NCBI GenBank assembly: GCA_936450465.1
Contig: OW388305.1
Span: 40,066,687 to 40,130,686 of the forward strand
Origin: Gibbula magus
Lineage: Eukaryota > Mollusca > Gastropoda > Trochida > Trochidae
Direction: 5' to 3'
Length of the DNA stretch: 64,000 nt
The notes beneath the pieces were generated by a model. It searched no databases and was not told the origin of the DNA. It was given only the letters and a program-made list of their open reading frames with translations. Each line of letters opens with the position of its first letter. Within the stretch, counting starts at the first letter, position 1. Of this stretch, positions 1 through 12,363 are shown in pieces. Position numbers and translations under genes: made by a program.

Positions 1-635
1 TGCAACAATGGTGATTTATTCAAATAATTTTATTTAAACATTTAAAACAGTTTTGAAATTACTTCGAATTGACAATTTTAATTTGTATTGTCTGTTAATA
101 TACATTATTTAGATCGTGTTATGATATTTGAATGGATATTATTTTATTTACTTGTGGTTGGTCCTATCCGAGACTCTGTGTAATACTAAAGGTGTTGTAG
201 CACGTATTTTTGCATATTTTATTTGCTCAAATTTGCTATTTATTATTAAAGATTATACAATATATTGTTATTTTAGAGGGTAATCCATCTCATTACACGA
301 CCCGATTTAAAAATTAAATTTTAAATAAGGGCAAATTTGAGAAAACATTATATGCAAAAAAGCGCCTTCAAGTCTTTTACACACCTTAATCGGTTACACA
401 TTTGATTAACATGATAATCCAAATGATTAAACTCGACACGAATTCATTAGAAAACTGGTTTAGTCAAATGTATGACTTCTGGAAAGGGACATAACCTTGA
501 AAATATTCACAGAGAAGCCCAAGGCATTGACATGATCAAATAAACTAATCATTTTTTTCTAAATTAGAACCAAATCATCACCAGAGGAGTCAAACAGCAA
601 AGTAACATTTTACTGCAATTCTAACTATATAAATA
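1..635. other. AT-rich spacer with a decayed MITE
   Basis: No coding region is recognised. Around 187-350 there is a strongly diverged copy of the short TIR element that recurs through the window (here GTTGTAGCACG, then a stretch ending in GAGGGTAATCCATCTCATTACAC). The rest is AT-rich with no visible structure. Confidence 0.4.
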
Positions 636-639
636 GTTT

Positions 640-1285
640 ATTCAGTATAAAGGCCACAGGCCCATGTACAATTTACAAAATTCATTTGATGAAATTAACA
701 GATTAGGTGCAGTAACTGAAACATCATAACCTTTGTTATACAGGTTTTACGTGATATATACATACAATTTACAATGTTCAACGTAACATATAAGCTTCTT
801 TGATATAGTGTGAAATCAAATGTAAACTATTGATATTTATACTTTGCAACAGAGTAGTGAGAGATGTTTTACTTTTACATTTCAAGTCTAACATATATTT
901 ACTTCTTAATTCGTTTTACGCAGGGCATAAAAACATAAAATGTAATTCATCTTCTAAAACATTTATACAGAAAGGACAAAATCTTCTTCCGAGGTTTTTC
1001 ATAATTTCCTACTCTTAAAAGTCGTCTCAAGTCGTTATTACGTAAATATGACAAATATGATTCCATTTTAAAAGATGTTTTCTCAGACGAATAGAAATCT
1101 AAATTAGAATGCTCATTTAAAGTGGACATGATATTTTGAGCATTACAATCAATAACTCTCTGAGAGAATTGTTTTATAAATAAGTCAGCATTGAGGATGT
1201 TTTGAAACTCCCATGCGTAACTAAAACCATATGTACAAATTAGATTTTTAATATTGCTTATGTTTAAATAGTTTTTAAAAAATGT
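640..1285 (-). pseudogene. C-terminal fragment of a non-LTR retrotransposon ORF2
   Basis: Read on the minus strand, this stretch contains MESYLSYLRNNDLRRLLRVG and then, one frame shift later, a zinc-knuckle motif RRFCPFCINVLEDELHFMF followed by LCPA (Cys-X2-Cys ... His-X4-Cys). That layout is typical of the end of the reverse-transcriptase ORF in CR1/L2-like and related LINEs. The RT core is absent. Minus-strand sequence beyond the knuckle reaches a GGGCCTGTGGCC stem-loop near 645-665, a usual 3' tail feature. Frame changes and stops show it is dead. Family placement below LINE level is uncertain. Confidence 0.6.
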
Positions 1286-1289
1286 TTTG

Positions 1290-3153
1290 GAAATAGAAAA
1301 TTGGAATTGGAATTGGAATTCTGTTGGAATTGTTGGTATAAAAGATATTTCTGAAAACTTTATTACACTTCAGGGCACATTTTATTACAATTCACGGCAG
1401 TTATGACAATTTGCGATTTTTATTACAATTCAGGGCACAACACTTACCCACGATCGACGATCATTTTCGTTAAGTCTTGTCAAGTCAAGTAACATTGTTT
1501 CGGGTATAAAGCTTCAATAGAGGAGTAATACTGGAGAAAGAATATTTCTGTAAACCAGTTCAGTATGAGAATATATCAGCAATTAATAACCACTCATGAA
1601 CAATGTTTTAATAAAATGACCTTTCTGATAGGTGCAGATCCTAATTAGATCTACGGTATATAAGCAAAACATATAAATTGCCGACCATCCTTGGAGCGAT
1701 GAGAGCGAAATTGATTAATACGATGAGACGTCGCGCAAAGATAACCGATTTGTCTGCGGGAGAATATAGATTATTAGTTATCTATCCAGTACACGCCACG
1801 GTGGGTAGTCTACCTAATTTACTTGCAAATGGGGTTACCGTATTATTTTTAGCATTGACTCAAATTTAATGTTTGTAGAAAACAATGATTCAGTCATTAT
1901 ATACAGTTTAAAGTAAATGTCACTCATTATCCGCCATACAAACAGTTTATATATATCTTCAGAAAAGTTTAAACAATATCAAAATGATAAATGTGAAATA
2001 AATAAAGAATCGATCCGCAGACAATACAACTTTGGCGATTAAAGTTGCACACAAAGAGCACCAATATGCCATGTTCACTTGTGCGTGTTAAATCCATGGA
2101 AATCCATCATCTTAAAGGGAGGTACATTTCAACCATTTATTCAAACGTGAACAAAGTGCGAAAATATTAAACCCCATCATTGTATAACTGATATAACTTT
2201 TTTGTAACTCATAAGTTTTCTCATGAATACACTCAACCGGAAAAAAGCAACATTTTCAACAGTGTAAACTAGAGGTGGGTATTGCTAAGATTTTTCATAT
2301 TGCGATATATTGCGATTTTAACTCATTTCTTTCAAGAATAAATAACTTAGTTTAGTTGCTTGATTGAGAGATAATGAAAGTAATATCCTTGGTTAAATAA
2401 TCTTGAATAAAACCAGAATACATGACTAATTATTTAAAATAAACGCGTAATTTTGGATTTGGCATGAATAAAAATGTACTTAGTTAGTTTCTCTAAAGAA
2501 ATTATAATCAAGACAAAGATTCATTTTAGTCAACTGGACTGGACAGTCCAATAGTCCAAATAAGGAAATAAGGAAATAAGAAATTATATATTATATCATT
2601 ATGAGTTTACAAGACGCACTTATCAACAGTTCCATCTGATCTACAGTCCCAGGACTGGTAAATGAACACAATTTAGAACTAGTACTTAAATTTTACAAAT
2701 TAGGACAAAAACGAGATGTTACCGAGTGCATAACCACATATTACCGTGTGTAGATATTGTTATAAAAAAATGTCTGTATGTGACTGATGTGATAATTCAA
2801 TGCCCGGTTAATTTGTTTGTAAAAGACTTATAATAAACTATTTCTGGCGGTAATGTTAAACTTTGAAAAAATATATATTTGTGTTTCAGATTCATACTCT
2901 TGAAACACTCCCCTATACCAAACAACAAAGTGCATGTTATGCAGTGTGTATATAGTTTCAAAATGTTGCCAGCCCAAGGACTGGTTGATCCATAAGCTTG
3001 TCAGTCCTAAACACATATTGCCAGTCCTAGAGAGTAGAGCTGACAATTGTGAGGTAGGTAGACTAGCATTATTGGCATAACTGTGAACACATGTATATGT
3101 ATACACACTATACACACTTTCGTTTCCATATATCGAGTGACGACGGTCACCTT
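1290..3153. other. Spacer, nothing recognised
   Basis: There is a short GGAATT tandem run near 1305-1332 and two near-identical phrases around TTTATTACA..TTCAGGGCACA at 1360-1440. No gene, RNA or intact mobile element was recognised. Short open frames here show no family motif. Confidence 0.4.
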
Positions 3154-3769
3154 CGTCTACTACATTCTCTTCCCACAGAGGTTACTCCCTTCAGATTTCC
3201 GATCATACCCTCTGTTGTTTTACGCTTGAAATCGGGGGCGGAAAGGGAGTGTCCTGATTGGTTGCAATTGAATCTAGTTGTGCAATCCGCGACGCCGTTG
3301 TAAAAGTGACATTTGCCAATGACACGTCATAATGATAAAATAAACGTAAGGCCAACGTTTTCTCGTTTTCCTGTGCTTTCTGTGTTTTCCTCGAAATATG
3401 CCATTTGATATTGATCATATATTTTGATCATAAACATACTTATAAATAAAGAAGACCAAATCAGAGACAAATACCAAAAAACAGTTCATTTGCGTTATTT
3501 ACATCAGACATATTCGAATGACATATGCTAATGAGCAAGACCCTTCAGAGTTAAATGCCTAGATCTGTGAAGTCACCCGGTCGTCATGGCCAATTAATGA
3601 TGAGTTTTCATTGGTTAAGAAGCAGAGATATGGTATGAGATTCATTTCATTTGTTGTGTGTATGATACTTTTGTGAATATCTTTTATAATATAATGTATA
3701 TAATTGTTTTACCTTTTTGCTCCATGAGACCATATTTTGATAATTTTAAATACCTCATAACATCATATC

Positions 3770-4552
3770 ATGTTTAGTTACTCTACATTAAATTGTGCAG
3801 GAATAAGGGGTGGGCCCAGAAGGAGAGTGTTGTGTGAAGAATGGAAGAGAATGAAAGTAGATATTTTATTTTTGCAAGAGACGCATGTTGCTTGTGTGAA
3901 AGAGGGTCAGACTGTTGAGAGAGAATTTGATTGTAAAGCCTTCTGGAGTTTTGGGACTGGCAATGCCAGAGGGGTTGGGATTTTATTAGCGCCTCATTTA
4001 AAGTATAATATTGTTAAATTTCATTATGATTTTGATGGTAGACTTTTTGTTTTAGATATCGATATGTTTAATCTAAATTTTCGTCTAATTAATATATATG
4101 CCCCTGTAAATTATGCTAATCGTTTAGATTTTCTTTCAGCTTTAGAAAATTATTTCGTTACGAGACGCCATGTTGTATTTGGGGGAGATTTTAATTTTAT
4201 TAATTCTATTCTTTTGGACAAGATTGGGGGTGATCCCAAAGCTGGGAAGGGTGGTTCAATCATCCTACAAAAATTCATTAAAAATTATAAATTAATTGAC
4301 CCTTTCAGGGCTCTTTATCCTGATAAAGTAGTTACAACATGGCGGGGTGGTAAAGTCTCTTGTAGATTAGATAGGTTTTACCTTTCTGCTGATTTAATGC
4401 CGATGGTAAAGAGTTGTGAGGTTAAACCCTGTTCAATCTCGGATCATGATTATTGTGTTCTGACCTTTGAACAGTTTGATGTCATCTCTGTGGGGCCTGG
4501 TTACTGGAAATTCAATAACTCCTTATTATCTGATAAAGCATTTCGTTCATAA
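3770..4552 (+). pseudogene. LINE apurinic-type endonuclease domain
   Basis: Residues 1-235 or so form an exonuclease/endonuclease/phosphatase fold. Visible motifs are LNCAGIRG near the N-terminus, DILFLQETH (catalytic Glu), RLINIYAPV, VVFGGDFNF (Asp/Asn pair), SCRLDRFYLS and SISDHDYCVL (catalytic Asp-His). This enzyme nicks the target DNA to prime reverse transcription. All the usual catalytic residues remain, but the frame ends at 4552 where the normal protein would run on; the linker resumes in another frame from about 4550 to 4840. Confidence 0.85.
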
Positions 4553-4840
4553 TTTCAGGATTTTTGGGAGGGTTTCAAATGTAACTAATGCTTTATCTCT
4601 TTCGGATTGGGATGATGTAAGAGTAAAATTCAAGGAGTTTATTTCGGCTTATAGTAAGAGGGTGGCTATTGCAAAGAATAAATTACTTTTCCAGTTACAA
4701 AGGCGATACAGAGATTTGGTTGATGCAGAAGCCCAGAAACCTGGCGAGTATGCTGACCAAATAAAGGCAATCGAATCACAACTATATGATATTAATTTTG
4801 ATAGGGCTAGAGGTAGCGTAATTCACCCAGAGTTCAAGTT

Positions 4841-6162
4841 TTGGAAAATAATGAGCAACCTTCCAAATTCTTTCTTGAATCGGAAGTTAACAACTCTGGA
4901 GATAAAACCATTCGGAACCTTGTACATGGAAGAGAAACTTATAATTGTAATGATGATATCATCAAGCATTGTAAAGATTTTTATGCAAATTTATATTCCG
5001 CTGAAGAAATTGATGATTTTTATTGTGAAGAATTTATTGATGAATTACCTACCCTTAGTGAGTCTTCGGCTGATAGTTTAGAGGGCGCTGTAACAAAAGA
5101 GGAGGTTTTGGGGTCTTTAAAGGGTATGGATAACAATAAATCTCCTGGGTTGGATGGGTTAAGTAAAGAATTTTATTTGGCCTCTTGGCATTTATTTGGT
5201 GATGTCTTAGTGCATCTGTATAACTTGGCGTTGAGTCAAGATTCTTTAAGCAAATCTAAAAAATTGGGGTGTATTTCTCTTCTTTGTAAGGATAAAAATA
5301 ATCCTCAGTTGTTACGTAATTGGCGTCCTATTAGTTTATTAAATGTAGACTATAAGATATTATCTAGGGTTTTAGAAAATCGGCTATCAACAGTTATTGC
5401 TGAGATCGTTCACCCTGATCAGACTTGTTCTATCAAGGGGAGATCAATAGCAGACAATCTACATCTTCTTCGTAATGTTGTGGATTATGTAAAGCAGAAA
5501 GGTACCTCTGTGGCCTTTATTTGCCTCGATCAAGAGAAAGCTTTTGATCGGGTAAATCATGGATTTTTATTCAAGGTCCTACATAACTATGGTTTTGGAA
5601 CCAATTTCATTAAATGGGTAAAATTACTTTATACTAATATATCTAGCAGGGTATTGGTTAATGGGCTTTTTTCAGATATATTCCCCGTGGATAGGAGCGT
5701 AAGGCAAGGCTGTAGCCTTAGCCCTTTATTATACGTTTTGGTTTTGGAACCTTTTCTCATTAAAATCAGGAGTGATAAATTAATTAAGGGCATCAAAATT
5801 CCTATGGTTAACGAGGAAGCAAAATATCTGCCTATGCTGATGACGGGACGGGGATTTGTGCGGATGAGTTGAGTGTGAGACGTTTGTTGAAAGTGAGTGA
5901 ATGTTACTGTAAGGGGTCGGGGGCCCGTCTCAACATGGGTAAGACTAAAGCCCTTGCCTTTGGCAAGTGGCGAGTTTCGGCTGATCATTCCTTTGGCATT
6001 TCTTGGCCCGATTCATGTAAAATTCTGGGAGTAAAATTTGGCAATAATGTAACTCCTGACGATAACTGGCACGAAATTATTACAAAATTACACGGGGTTC
6101 TAAATTTTAAGTTTAAGGATAGGTATCTTTCTCATTATGGTAAATCTTTAATAGTTAGATGA
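4841..6162 (+). pseudogene. LINE reverse transcriptase, frame-broken
   Basis: Two frames together give a non-LTR reverse transcriptase. The first (to 5872) carries NNKSPGLDGL, NWRPISLLNVDYKILSRVL, HPDQTCSIKGRSIADNL, FICLDQEKAFDRV (motif A Asp) and RQGCSLSPLLY (motif B). The catalytic YADD lies in the next frame at 5833-5844 and is followed by ARLNMGKTKALAFG. The shift between 5760 and 5821 separates motif B from the catalytic pair, so no active enzyme is possible from this copy. The HPDQTC..GRSI..DNL wording is characteristic of Tx1/L1-like elements. Confidence 0.85.
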
Positions 6163-7213
6163 TGGCTATGTCTAAGCTTTGGTATGTTGCCTCTGTCTTG
6201 GACATGCCTAAACCATATATAGACCTTGCCACCCGTATTTCTTTTCATTATTTCTGGGGTTCACATCTGTATGAGCCTTTAGCTCGTACAGTATTATATA
6301 ATATTAAGGAATGTGGCGGTGTTAATTTTATTCATTTACCTTCTCGTTGTCATGCCTTAAGGCTATATCATATTTATAAAATAGTTAATGGTTGTAATTC
6401 CAAATTTGTCCATTTTGCAATTTATTGGTTAGGTTTTAGCTTACGTAATATTAACTGTAATTTTTCTTCTAATATGTTATTACATTCGGATGTTATGCCA
6501 CCTTTTTATAATAATTGTTTAGTTTCTTTTAAATATTTCACTGCTTTATATCCTAATTTCAACTGGTTTCAGCCTCTCAAGAGCTGTGATTTCTATAAAT
6601 TACTTATATCTAAAATTTGTACTGATTCTCCCATTGTTAAATATTTTCCTACTGTAGATTTTCATGCATCTTTTAATTTGCTCGACAATTCCTTTATTGA
6701 CCCCCTCCTTCGAAATTTATCCTGGCGTTTACTTCATGACATTGTCCCCACCAATTTTAATTTATATTGTAAACGCCATACCCTAATAAAATCTTGTACT
6801 TTTTGTAATAATACGGAATCTGTCGAGCATTTGTTTTATAATTGTAATATGGTCTCAACTTTATGGAGCATCGTCAGCAATTGGGTTTGGACTTGTCGTT
6901 TGGCTTAATTGATTTAAATGCAAATATAATTCGGTTTAATTTGTTGCATGGTGTTTCAAACCATTTCCGGAAAAATGGTATTTTGTACCTGGTGTGTTTG
7001 GCAAAGCACCAGATTTGGCTGGATAGATGTAATCAAAAACATAAGAGGAAAGTAGTTACCAAAGAAAGTATGGTAACAATGTTTTTGGAAAGATTGCGAT
7101 TTAGAATCGTTGTGGACAAAGCCAGGTTCTCTGACGAGTTATTTCTTTCTTATTGGGTGCAGCCAAAATTGTTCTGTACCCTTGTAAAAAATAAAGTGGA
7201 GTTTATCTTCTAA
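6159..7213 (+). pseudogene. LINE C-terminal region with zinc knuckle
   Basis: Starts in frame with MSKLWYVASVLDMP and reaches CTFCNNTESVEHLFYNC, a Cys-X2-Cys..His-X4-Cys knuckle used by LINE proteins for nucleic-acid binding. A further frame change near 6890 leads into QIWLDRCNQKHKRK and on to a stop at 7213. A 3' untranslated tail of about 270 bases and the A-run follow. Overlapping ends at 6159/6162 and 6863/6908 are artefacts of the frameshifts, not separate genes. Confidence 0.8.
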
Positions 7214-7632
7214 TGAATGTATATCTCAATTTAATTATGTTTTAATAGTAATTGTTAATAGAAGTAATCTCCACATGTCTTTGTATACACACCCCTCCCT
7301 TTTTTGGCTTATCTGTAATTGTTTCAGAAAGCTATAGGACCCAGGCACTTTTCTTTTAAACATCATCTACTTTTCATCATCACTTCATTTAATTGTATAT
7401 TCTCATATGTATCATCACTGTCCTTCTAAGTTGCCTGGGGAGATTGTAGTTATGTCCTTTTATTTGTTATAAACTTTATCTAAAAAAAAAAAAAAAAAAA
7501 AAATGGTATGAGATTTCCTTTTCCATCGCTAGGGGACTTTGGTTCTGCTCTCGATTTCAAGCGAAAAACAACAGAGGGTAGCATCGGAAATCTGAAGGGA
7601 GTAACCTTTGTGCAAAGAGAATACGTCTACTA

Positions 7633-8435
7633 ATGCCTACATAGAATACAAGCTCTTAGCTAATCCTGTACGTTGACTGAGACACTTTAAAGAATAAGGA
7701 GAATAAATCACATTAGAATCGGGGACACGCACGAATACTGTGTGTGTGTAATTTTCACATTGCAAACGGTGACAGTGAACATACATGTACCTGTAGATCT
7801 TGTGTTTATAATGTGAATAATTTATACAGTGAAATAAACAGCGAATAACAACAATTAAGTTTCCCATTTATCACTTAGATATGTGACTTTAAATAAAACA
7901 AGCAGACAGAGTCGGCCATATTTCCCGCCTTTGGGACAATTTATTAAAGAATAGTTGTTGAATAACAATGACTTAAACCTTTTTTGCCCAGTTATAAGCG
8001 ATCTACATGTGTATATTGGTCATACATTTAATCTTACTCTCCTGCAGATTGTCACATTTCAACTTGCGCCCAAAGTATCTTACAGAATTGAATGAGATGA
8101 GTTTCTAACTTCAGATCATACACACGAGTTCTTACCATGAGAATCTAGTGAAAGGTGGCCCAGACAATGTGATGGTCTGAGTAAGGCACTGGGAATGAAT
8201 GTAAATAATAGTGATGAAAAAATAAAAATATGTTTTGTTTGAAAGGGAGTCTTGCAGTTATACACAATATTTAAATCATGATCATCCTGCTATATCAGGT
8301 TATTTGTATCAGTATTAGGCTCGTACAATCTCCATATAGCCTGATGTAGCAGGATGGATGATGATATGTTTAATTTGTAGGCTCAGCAGGGCAGGGATAC
8401 CACTCCCTGTAAGGTTTGTAACATCAAAACAACCT
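7633..8435. other. Spacer, little recognised
   Basis: An imperfect inverted pair (CATCCTGCTATATCAGG near 8283 and CCTGATGTAGCAGGATG near 8340) suggests a small palindromic element at about 8280-8360. No gene is recognised. Confidence 0.35.
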
Positions 8436-8439
8436 TAGC

Positions 8440-8672
8440 CTACCTAATATAAGGTTTATTGCAACGGATTGTTATCGTTTGTTGATGATCAAGATCAAAA
8501 TAGTTTTTTGGGGTTGTGAGCAAAGCCAAGGAGTTTGCACACAAAATTTCAGCTCTGGAGAAGAAGACAAAATGCGAAAAGTTCACAGACGGACGGACAG
8601 ACGAATGGACGCCGGACACCGTGCCGTGCAATAAGCCCATCGGGCCTTTCAGGCCAGATGAGTTAAAAATAC
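8440..8672 (+). repeat. 3' tail of a dispersed retroelement
   Basis: The stretch carries ACGGACGGACAGACG followed by a GC-rich stem-loop CGGGCCTTTCAGGCC and then GATGAGTTAAAA. A short tandem ACGG/ACAG run followed by a GGCC hairpin is a common 3' tail layout of CR1/L2-like elements and their SINE partners in molluscs. The coding part is not present. Confidence 0.5.
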
Positions 8673-8679
8673 ATCCATA

Positions 8680-9510
8680 GCAGTTTTTGAGTTCTGCTCC
8701 GGAAATGAATTATGAAGTTATGTATCCATGGAAATGGTAAAAATTAAACAAATTAAAAATTGTGAAGAAGTTTAAAACCCCAAAAGGCACAAAAGGAGGT
8801 TTTGCTGTTAAACGTTAAAACGTTCACCAGACGTGTCAAATACAGAGCAACATTTAATTTTAAATGACATTATAACTACTTCGTATCCTGTTTGTGATTT
8901 GCAATAGATACACGTGTATCTTATATTAAGGAAAAGGTGAATGCAAGTGTCCCACCGTAACATGAATTCGGCGTTCTCCTGTTTTCGGCGATTGGTAATC
9001 TTGCGTTATTTTACGAGAACGGGCGGAGGGTCAAATGTCAAACTGCAAATATATTTATTTGTGGTCACGGCAACTCGACCTGGACGCAACATTTTCAACT
9101 ATGAAAAACAGGAAGGCGAGAGTACCAAGAGATATATTACATATAAAAAAATAGCCTTATATTCTCAATACTTTTTTTCACTTCACAATAAAACTTAAAA
9201 AAATTTACCGAGTCGACTTTCATTTTTTATTTTCTATCGTCTGCCAGCTGACAATGATTGCATCATCATATCACGTGATCAGTCATGTGAGATGCCACTC
9301 GATAAAAAAAAAATATGTCTGGAATTTTTGGTCATGCTTATTGAATTATTAATAACGTTTCATAATTTTTTGGAAAGGTTTCAGACAAATACAGCCATGT
9401 GCGGGTTGATTTAGGTTCAATTACAAGGGCGGAAACCTTGATGTCAATTTCATAATGTCTACGGACACGGGACAACATATCAGTGTTTCTCGCCATATTG
9501 AGAATAGAGC
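8680..9510. other. Spacer, nothing recognised
   Basis: AT-rich sequence. An open stretch at 8941-9198 has no family motif and unremarkable composition. I see no gene, RNA or complete mobile element. Confidence 0.35.
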
Positions 9511-9520
9511 CCAGTTGAAG

Positions 9521-9650
9521 CACAGGTGAAGTTTAGCGCAAATATGTTGCGCAACAGAGATGAACGACCAGTTTTCACTTCGTTCGCACATAGGGAAAAC
9601 TGGTCGTTCATCTCTGTTGCGCAACATATTTGCGCTAAACTTCACCTGTG
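9521..9650. mobile_element. Palindromic MITE (TTGCGCAACATA type)
   Basis: Two arms of about 55-60 bases (CACAGGTGAAGTTTAGCGC ... and its inverse) are almost perfect inverted copies around a short centre. Flanks share a 7-bp direct repeat GTTGAAG, consistent with a hAT-like duplication of 7-8 bp. A second copy lies at 14447-14558. Transcription through it would form one long hairpin. Confidence 0.75.
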
Positions 9651-9659
9651 GTTGAAGAA

Positions 9660-11310
9660 GTGTTACTTCATAAAAAGTGTAAATGATAAGTTTTGATTTC
9701 CTTCTCATAAATTTTCAATATTTCCACATTTGACAATTTTATTTAACTCTGGTTTATTCTAAGTAATAAGACAATGTCCTTTTGCCTCTTTGAGTTCCCA
9801 CAAATAACGGAACACCATATTATTTGCTGTAGAACATCACCGCCGAAAACAGCTGACGTAATGCACAGGATGTCAAATATGGGTCAATCTTATCATGGCA
9901 GACTTTCCCGGCCGATGATGCCGATAGAATCATAAATCATATTAGTGAGTTTTCCCAAAGTTACGTAGATTGACATGAATGACAAATATTTTTTTATTAT
10001 TTTAACACGATAAAACGCTTACGGCGATTCGTTCTTATGTCGCCGAAAACAGGTGAAACTGGGATATATAAAACCATAACAACTCCTTCATCATGATCAG
10101 GCGAGATGATATTCAACCTGGCTAGGGACTTTGTGAGAATTAGTTCCATACAGAAAAACATCAAAATGTTAAGCAGACATATCATTTTCTTACTTCACAG
10201 TCATATATACGCTGCTACCAAGTTATAATGCGTGTAATCCTTCACCGTTTACATGACTTAATTAACGTTTATGCACTCATTACAAAACGTGTAGGCTTAC
10301 ATCAGTCCCAATCGTACATTTACTTTGATAACTGAATAAAACTGCGACACAATAAACCTTACTATAGTATATAGCATACCAGTAAATGTGTATCGTCTAC
10401 AATCGCCATTTTATAAGAAAGCATGATATTCGATGTGGAAAAAGGGAAATATATCAGGGGATTTCCGAATGCTACAATGTGTTCTAAATGTATTGTAAAA
10501 GCCGATTTTGAATAAGCATATCGCAATACGTATCGATTAAACCGGTTATAATGCGCACCACTAGTGTAAACAAAATAATGCTGCTGAAGAAAGTAGATTT
10601 TGAATTCATTTTACAGGGACATAATTTGTAAAGAGGTATCCATACTTCATCAGAGTTTAATACATTTAATTTTATGTCTGTTCGAGCACACTTAGGGTGT
10701 TGAAGTCTATTAGCATTTACTTTAAAAATCCTAAAATATAGAAATTTAACTGATACAAGAATACGTCAACTTAGATAACCTTCTTGGACTTTAAATTTGT
10801 TGACACGTCTTTACTCTAGTATGTCATAAAGCAAACCAAAAAAGCTCTTTTTGACTCTACTATCTCGCCCAGCTAAGAAGATTCCAAAACGAAGATTTTT
10901 TTAAAACGTTGGTTTCTCACAAATATGAACCGATATAACTCCGTCGTGGAGTGATTGAATTATGTTTTAGTTTGTGTGATGATGTTTCTTTTGCATTTAA
11001 ATGTAGGTAAAAAACAGTTACAGAATACATTTGTATGTATACTGCGTATACACCGATTATCACAAACAACACTATCCAAATCAGTAATAAGAAAGAAAAT
11101 CTCCCGAAAATGTAAATCATGTGTTATATTCTAGCTTCTGTTATGAAAGCTCAAACATAACCTGACACAAACTTTTGACTGAAAGTGTGATTGCGATGAT
11201 GACGGTATGTGTTAAATCACTTCTTTGTCGTTAGCTCTAAAATTAAAGTCTTTTCACTGACGATGACAGTGAAAGTGTAAATACGATCTGAACCAAGTTT
11301 TAAGGCATTT
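9660..11310. other. Spacer upstream of the small-RNA cluster
   Basis: No protein or RNA gene is recognised. Phrases such as TTTGACTCTACTATCTCG near 10850 recur in fragmentary form elsewhere (for example near 39670 and 50515), which marks old repeats. Confidence 0.35.
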
Positions 11311-11691
11311 TGTATTAAAGGGAGATAACTCTTGAGACCTTATCAATCCCACCAGAGGAGAAGACGAAGACGTGTTGAGACAGCTTATAAGACAAACACA
11401 GATACAGATTATACTGGCAGTAAGGAAGAGTATTTATTATATTAGTTATACCTGTTTATTTAACTTCTTAATATAAATCAACTGGTGTTTAGTTGTCAAC
11501 TATGTTAATTGTATCATATAAATACATGAAGATTATGCATGTATAATATTATCTGTATCCTCCGCTCGATAGTTTTCAATACCGGGTGTACCGCAGACTT
11601 AAAAGCTTAAAAACATAACGGAATAAAAAAAAACTAGACAGAAAAGACTACAATTTCACAAATTGTATTATACATTTCGCAATGTACATCC

Positions 11692-11797
11692 AAGGGAGAT
11701 AATTCCGATGAATCAGATAAAAAGGAGAACTATAAATACATTATGCAAATGAGAACAATCTACAGTGAGCCTTGGTTCAATTTGGACGGTATATAAG
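11692..11797 (+). promoter_or_regulatory. Pol III-type upstream promoter of A1
   Basis: From 5' to 3': AAGGGAGATAATT at 11692, a perfect octamer ATGCAAAT at 11743-11750, a block GTGAGCCTTGGTTCAATTTGG shared with A3, and TATATAAG at 11790-11797. The TATA box starts 32 bp before the RNA start and the octamer 79 bp before. An octamer plus TATA about 30 bp upstream with no internal box matches gene-external RNA polymerase III promoters such as those of U6, 7SK and Y RNA genes. Confidence 0.7.
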
Positions 11798-11821
11798 GCG
11801 ACGGTAGACATATAACAAGGT

Positions 11822-11894
11822 GAGGTCCGGAGGGGCTGGATTATCGCAGACCTTTCACTTCTACACATCCCACCTCGACATTCGACCTCGTTTT
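11822..11894 (+). ncRNA. Y RNA / stem-bulge RNA-like gene A1
   Basis: Predicted RNA of about 70 nt. GAGGTC at the 5' end pairs with GACCTC at 11884-11889 (stem 1, 6 bp). Base 11828 is a single bulged C. GGA at 11829-11831 pairs with TTC at 11881-11883 (stem 2). GGGG-C-TGGAT at 11832-11841 pairs with ATCC-C-ACCTC at 11867-11876 (stem 3, one bulge each side). A pyrimidine-rich loop opens with UAUC, and TTTT at 11891-11894 is the terminator. A closed end stem with GGUCCG, a bulged C, a short second stem and a UUAUC upper motif is the architecture of vertebrate Y RNAs and nematode stem-bulge RNAs, which bind Ro60 near the bulge and La at the U tail. Length fits the shorter invertebrate forms. This is the best-preserved A copy. 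Homology is inferred from motif and fold; no covariance search was run. Confidence 0.75.
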
Positions 11895-12363
11895 GTGAAA
11901 AACTGTAATCCCGTGTAAAAGAAACAGTTTTTAAGAGAGTACAAAACGAAACTCGCTGTCGGATAAGGTAGTTTTTAATTGTGTTTGACAGACACACGAT
12001 TATAAAGAAGAACTCACAATTTCATACATCAGAGTATGATCATTTCATGTTGATATCTGTCAATATACACTTGCTGAAATCTATTTTTCAAAATGTATTT
12101 GGGTCAGAATATGTGGGGCATTTAAGTTTTAAAAAGTATAAGATGTAGACATTTAACTAATATAAATGTTGTTGACATAAATAACCTTCTTTGACTTTGT
12201 CAATGGATCATGACTGCTTAAGCCAAAGCACGTGAGTATACTTTTCCATTTGTAACAAAACAGATGTCTCGTCTTGTCGACATACATGTAATATATAGAT
12301 ACATAGAAGACACATAGTTTTTTTAAAGATCATACATTATTTTTCCAACTGAATCATCGAACA

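Larger units (their letters stand above)
3643..7502 (+). mobile_element. Near full-length Tx1/L1-like non-LTR retrotransposon
   Basis: The element runs from a short 5' leader through an APE-type endonuclease, a linker, a reverse transcriptase and a C-terminal zinc knuckle to an A-run at 7482-7503. It is bounded by a 13-bp target duplication ATGGTATGAGATT (3630-3642 and 7503-7515), which shows retrotransposition into the Mutator-like MITE. The protein reads as a chain of frames that change at about 4550, 4835, 5815, 6157 and 6890, so this copy cannot make a full protein. The order of domains and the motif phrases point to the Tx1 side of the L1 group; the exact clade is an inference. Confidence 0.85.
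3163..7623. mobile_element. Mutator-like MITE split by a LINE
   Basis: The left end starts at CATTCTCTTCCCACAGAGG and the right end is its inverted, slightly diverged copy (..GGGAGTAACC..AAAGAGAATA). The element is flanked by a 9-bp direct repeat CGTCTACTA at 3154-3162 and 7624-7632. Long inverted ends with a 9-bp duplication are the hallmark of Mutator-like elements. The body matches the uninterrupted copy at 42715-43267, so the 3.9 kb in the middle (3643-7502 plus one target copy) is a later LINE insertion. No transposase is present; it is non-autonomous. Confidence 0.75.

Noticed and set aside
1678..1869. 63-codon frame MPTILGAMRAKLINTMRR
   Set aside because: No domain, no splice partner, no similarity that I recognise; composition is compatible with chance.
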